Shown piece after piece: positions 33,367 to 34,552 of a stretch of DNA of 34,552 bases. Numbering within the stretch: the stretch's first letter is position 1; each line of letters begins with the position of its first letter. Source of the stretch: Ignavibacteriales bacterium CG_4_9_14_3_um_filter_30_11. Its GTDB lineage: Bacteria; Bacteroidota; Ignavibacteria; Ignavibacteriales; Ignavibacteriaceae. The translations under genes and the position numbers were made by a program. The DNA lies in contig PFVA01000059.1 in assembly GCA_002790365.1 (NCBI GenBank), positions 17,478 to 52,029 of the forward strand, written 5' to 3'. The notes under the pieces are model-generated. The model was not told the DNA's origin and did not search any database. It was given only the letters and a program-made list of their open reading frames with translations.

Positions 33367-34552
33367 TTGAAAAATAGACCATCATTATCATTAATATTTC
33401 TAACAGTCTTTATAGACCTTTTAGGCTTTGGAATTTTAATTCCTATACTACCAACCTTTTCAACAATTGAATTAAACTTAAATGAATTCTCGATTGGTTT
33501 AGTTTTAGCGATATATTCTCTTACACAATTTATTTTTGGTCCAATTTTAGGCAATCTTTCTGACAAAGTAGGCAGAAGACCATTAATTATCGGCTGTTTA
33601 TTTTTAAATGCAATTGGTTATGTAATTTTTGCTTTTACAAATTCATTCATGCTTTTACTTATATCAAGAGTGGTTGCGGGAATAGGTGGAAGTAGTGTAG
33701 CTGTAGCTCAAGCTTATATTGCAGATATAACTACCAAAGAAGACAGATCTAAAGGTATGGGTTTAATTGGTGCTGCATTTGGTTTAGGTTTTGTGTTTGG
33801 TCCTTTGATCGGTGGATTTCTTTCAAAGTACGGTTATCATGTAACAGGTTTTGCAAGTGCAGCTTTTTCTTTTATTGCATTTTTATTTACAATCTTCTTT
33901 TTGCCTGAATCATTAAAAGAAGTAGCTGATATAACAACTAAAAAGGCAAGAAAATTAATAGATATTCCTGCAATTAAATTATTATTCAAAAATAAGAAGA
34001 TAGCTTTTTTAATAATAATGTTTTTTATACTAGTGTTTTCAGTTGCAAACATTTATGGCACTTTTGCACTTATTGGCTATAAAGTTTATCACTTTAATGA
34101 TATGCAAAACGGAATTATGTATGGAATAATAGGATTGGTTTCTGCTTTTGTACAGGGAGGATTATTAAGAGTTCTAACCAAAAAATTGAATGATAAAAAA
34201 ATTGTTATTGGTGCTGCATTTTTAATGATGGTTGGATTAACATTAATACCATATGCAGGTAATATGACAGGATTAATAATTGTTACAATTATTCTTGCTT
34301 TCGGTACAGGTGCTTTACAACCTACAATGCTCAGCCTTATTTCCAAAAATACTACTGAAAGTGATCAGGGATTTACTTTGGGAATAAATCAATCATTTTC
34401 TGCATTTGCTCGAGTATTAGGACCACTTTGGGGTGGATTTGCCTTTGAATATATTGGCTATCAATATCCGTTCTTAACTGGTGCTGCTTTCACTTCAATT
34501 ATTTTTGTGGCAAGTATTTACTATTTACCTAAAATATTGCTTGATACTGATA
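33367..34552 (+). CDS. MFS transporter (TetA-like), 3' end outside window
   Basis: An open frame of 395 codons runs from TTG 33367 to the window end without a stop. The protein begins LKNRPSLSLIFLTVFIDLLG and is hydrophobic throughout, with 11 or 12 expected membrane helices. The MFS motif A is GNLSDKVGRRPLIIG between helices 2 and 3. ARVLGPLWGGFAFEYIGY lies in the C-terminal half. QAYIADITTKEDRSKGMGL then FVFGPLIGGFLSKYGYH is the TetA-type drug:H+ antiporter pattern. Substrate unknown. No better start exists: the TTG is one base after the isocitrate dehydrogenase stop, though the ribosome-binding site is weak. Confidence 0.9.
   Translation, partial: MKNRPSLSLIFLTVFIDLLGFGILIPILPTFSTIELNLNEFSIGLVLAIYSLTQFIFGPILGNLSDKVGRRPLIIGCLFLNAIGYVIFAFTNSFMLLLISRVVAGIGGSSVAVAQAYIADITTKEDRSKGMGLIGAAFGLGFVFGPLIGGFLSKYGYHVTGFASAAFSFIAFLFTIFFLPESLKEVADITTKKARKLIDIPAIKLLFKNKKIAFLIIMFFILVFSVANIYGTFALIGYKVYHFNDMQNGIMYGIIGLVSAFVQGGLLRVLTKKLNDKKIVIGAAFLMMVGLTLIPYAGNMTGLIIVTIILAFGTGALQPTMLSLISKNTTESDQGFTLGINQSFSAFARVLGPLWGGFAFEYIGYQYPFLTGAAFTSIIFVASIYYLPKILLDTD

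Noticed and set aside
1-34552. Mobile elements, CRISPR arrays, toxin-antitoxin, defence or biosynthetic clusters
   Set aside because: No transposase, integrase, regular repeats, tRNA-end duplications or composition break; gene content is core metabolism and envelope.

Overview
The window is a gene-dense, AT-rich (by eye about 30% G+C) chromosomal segment. It holds 35 protein genes, one partial at each end, and one structured RNA. Gene content and order suggest a Bacteroidota/Chlorobi-type bacterium, most likely a member of the Ignavibacteria. The pointers are: rplT-pheST followed by a coiled-coil ORF, zapA, 6S RNA and rny; exported proteins with Sec or lipoprotein signals; an outer-membrane beta-barrel; an Hc1-type histone-like protein beside a NarI/HdrD-like Fe-S protein; and many TTG starts (nine TTG, one probable CTG and 24 ATG by my count). 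The lineage is inferred from protein character, not from a search.

Region 1 (1-12771, + strand) is translation, division, RNA decay and housekeeping. It runs rplT end, terminator, pheS, pheT, a small coiled-coil ORF, zapA, 6S RNA, rny, coaE, prephenate dehydratase, proline dehydrogenase (apparently started by CTG), tsaD, chorismate mutase, mltG and an Ig-like-domain lipoprotein. Prephenate dehydratase and chorismate mutase supply consecutive steps to phenylalanine, and the PheST synthetase nearby uses that product.

Region 2 (12773-16255, - strand) is the lower half of histidine degradation: hutI, ftcD and a formimino-THF cyclodeaminase, led by a SPOR-domain lipoprotein. It converts imidazolonepropionate to glutamate and delivers a one-carbon unit to tetrahydrofolate. 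The glyA gene at 22436 also works on the folate pool. hutH and hutU are not in the window.

Region 3 (16473-22282, + strand) is a tight five-gene run: glgA, a GmhB-like HAD phosphatase, a lipoprotein with a duplicated domain, an outer-membrane barrel protein and an exported TPR protein. It ends at a strong terminator. It is the best candidate here for an uncharacterised envelope assembly.

Region 4 (22436-25457, + strand) is glyA-tatC-polyprenyl diphosphate synthase. A convergent - strand set (25464-27235) holds an orphan HisA-like enzyme, a cyclic-nucleotide-binding protein without a DNA-binding domain, and a UspA protein.

Region 5 (27398-34552, + strand) is an alpha/beta hydrolase, bioY, a membrane Fe-S oxidoreductase, the Hc1-like protein and a terminator, then a CapA-like protein, an NAD-type isocitrate dehydrogenase and an MFS transporter cut by the window end.

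I see no tRNA, rRNA, IS element, prophage, CRISPR array, toxin-antitoxin or defence module, and no broken gene. No gene-free stretch exceeds 300 bases; the longest, 4407-4638, is mostly 6S RNA. Overall this is an ordinary core-genome region with a few points worth a second look.
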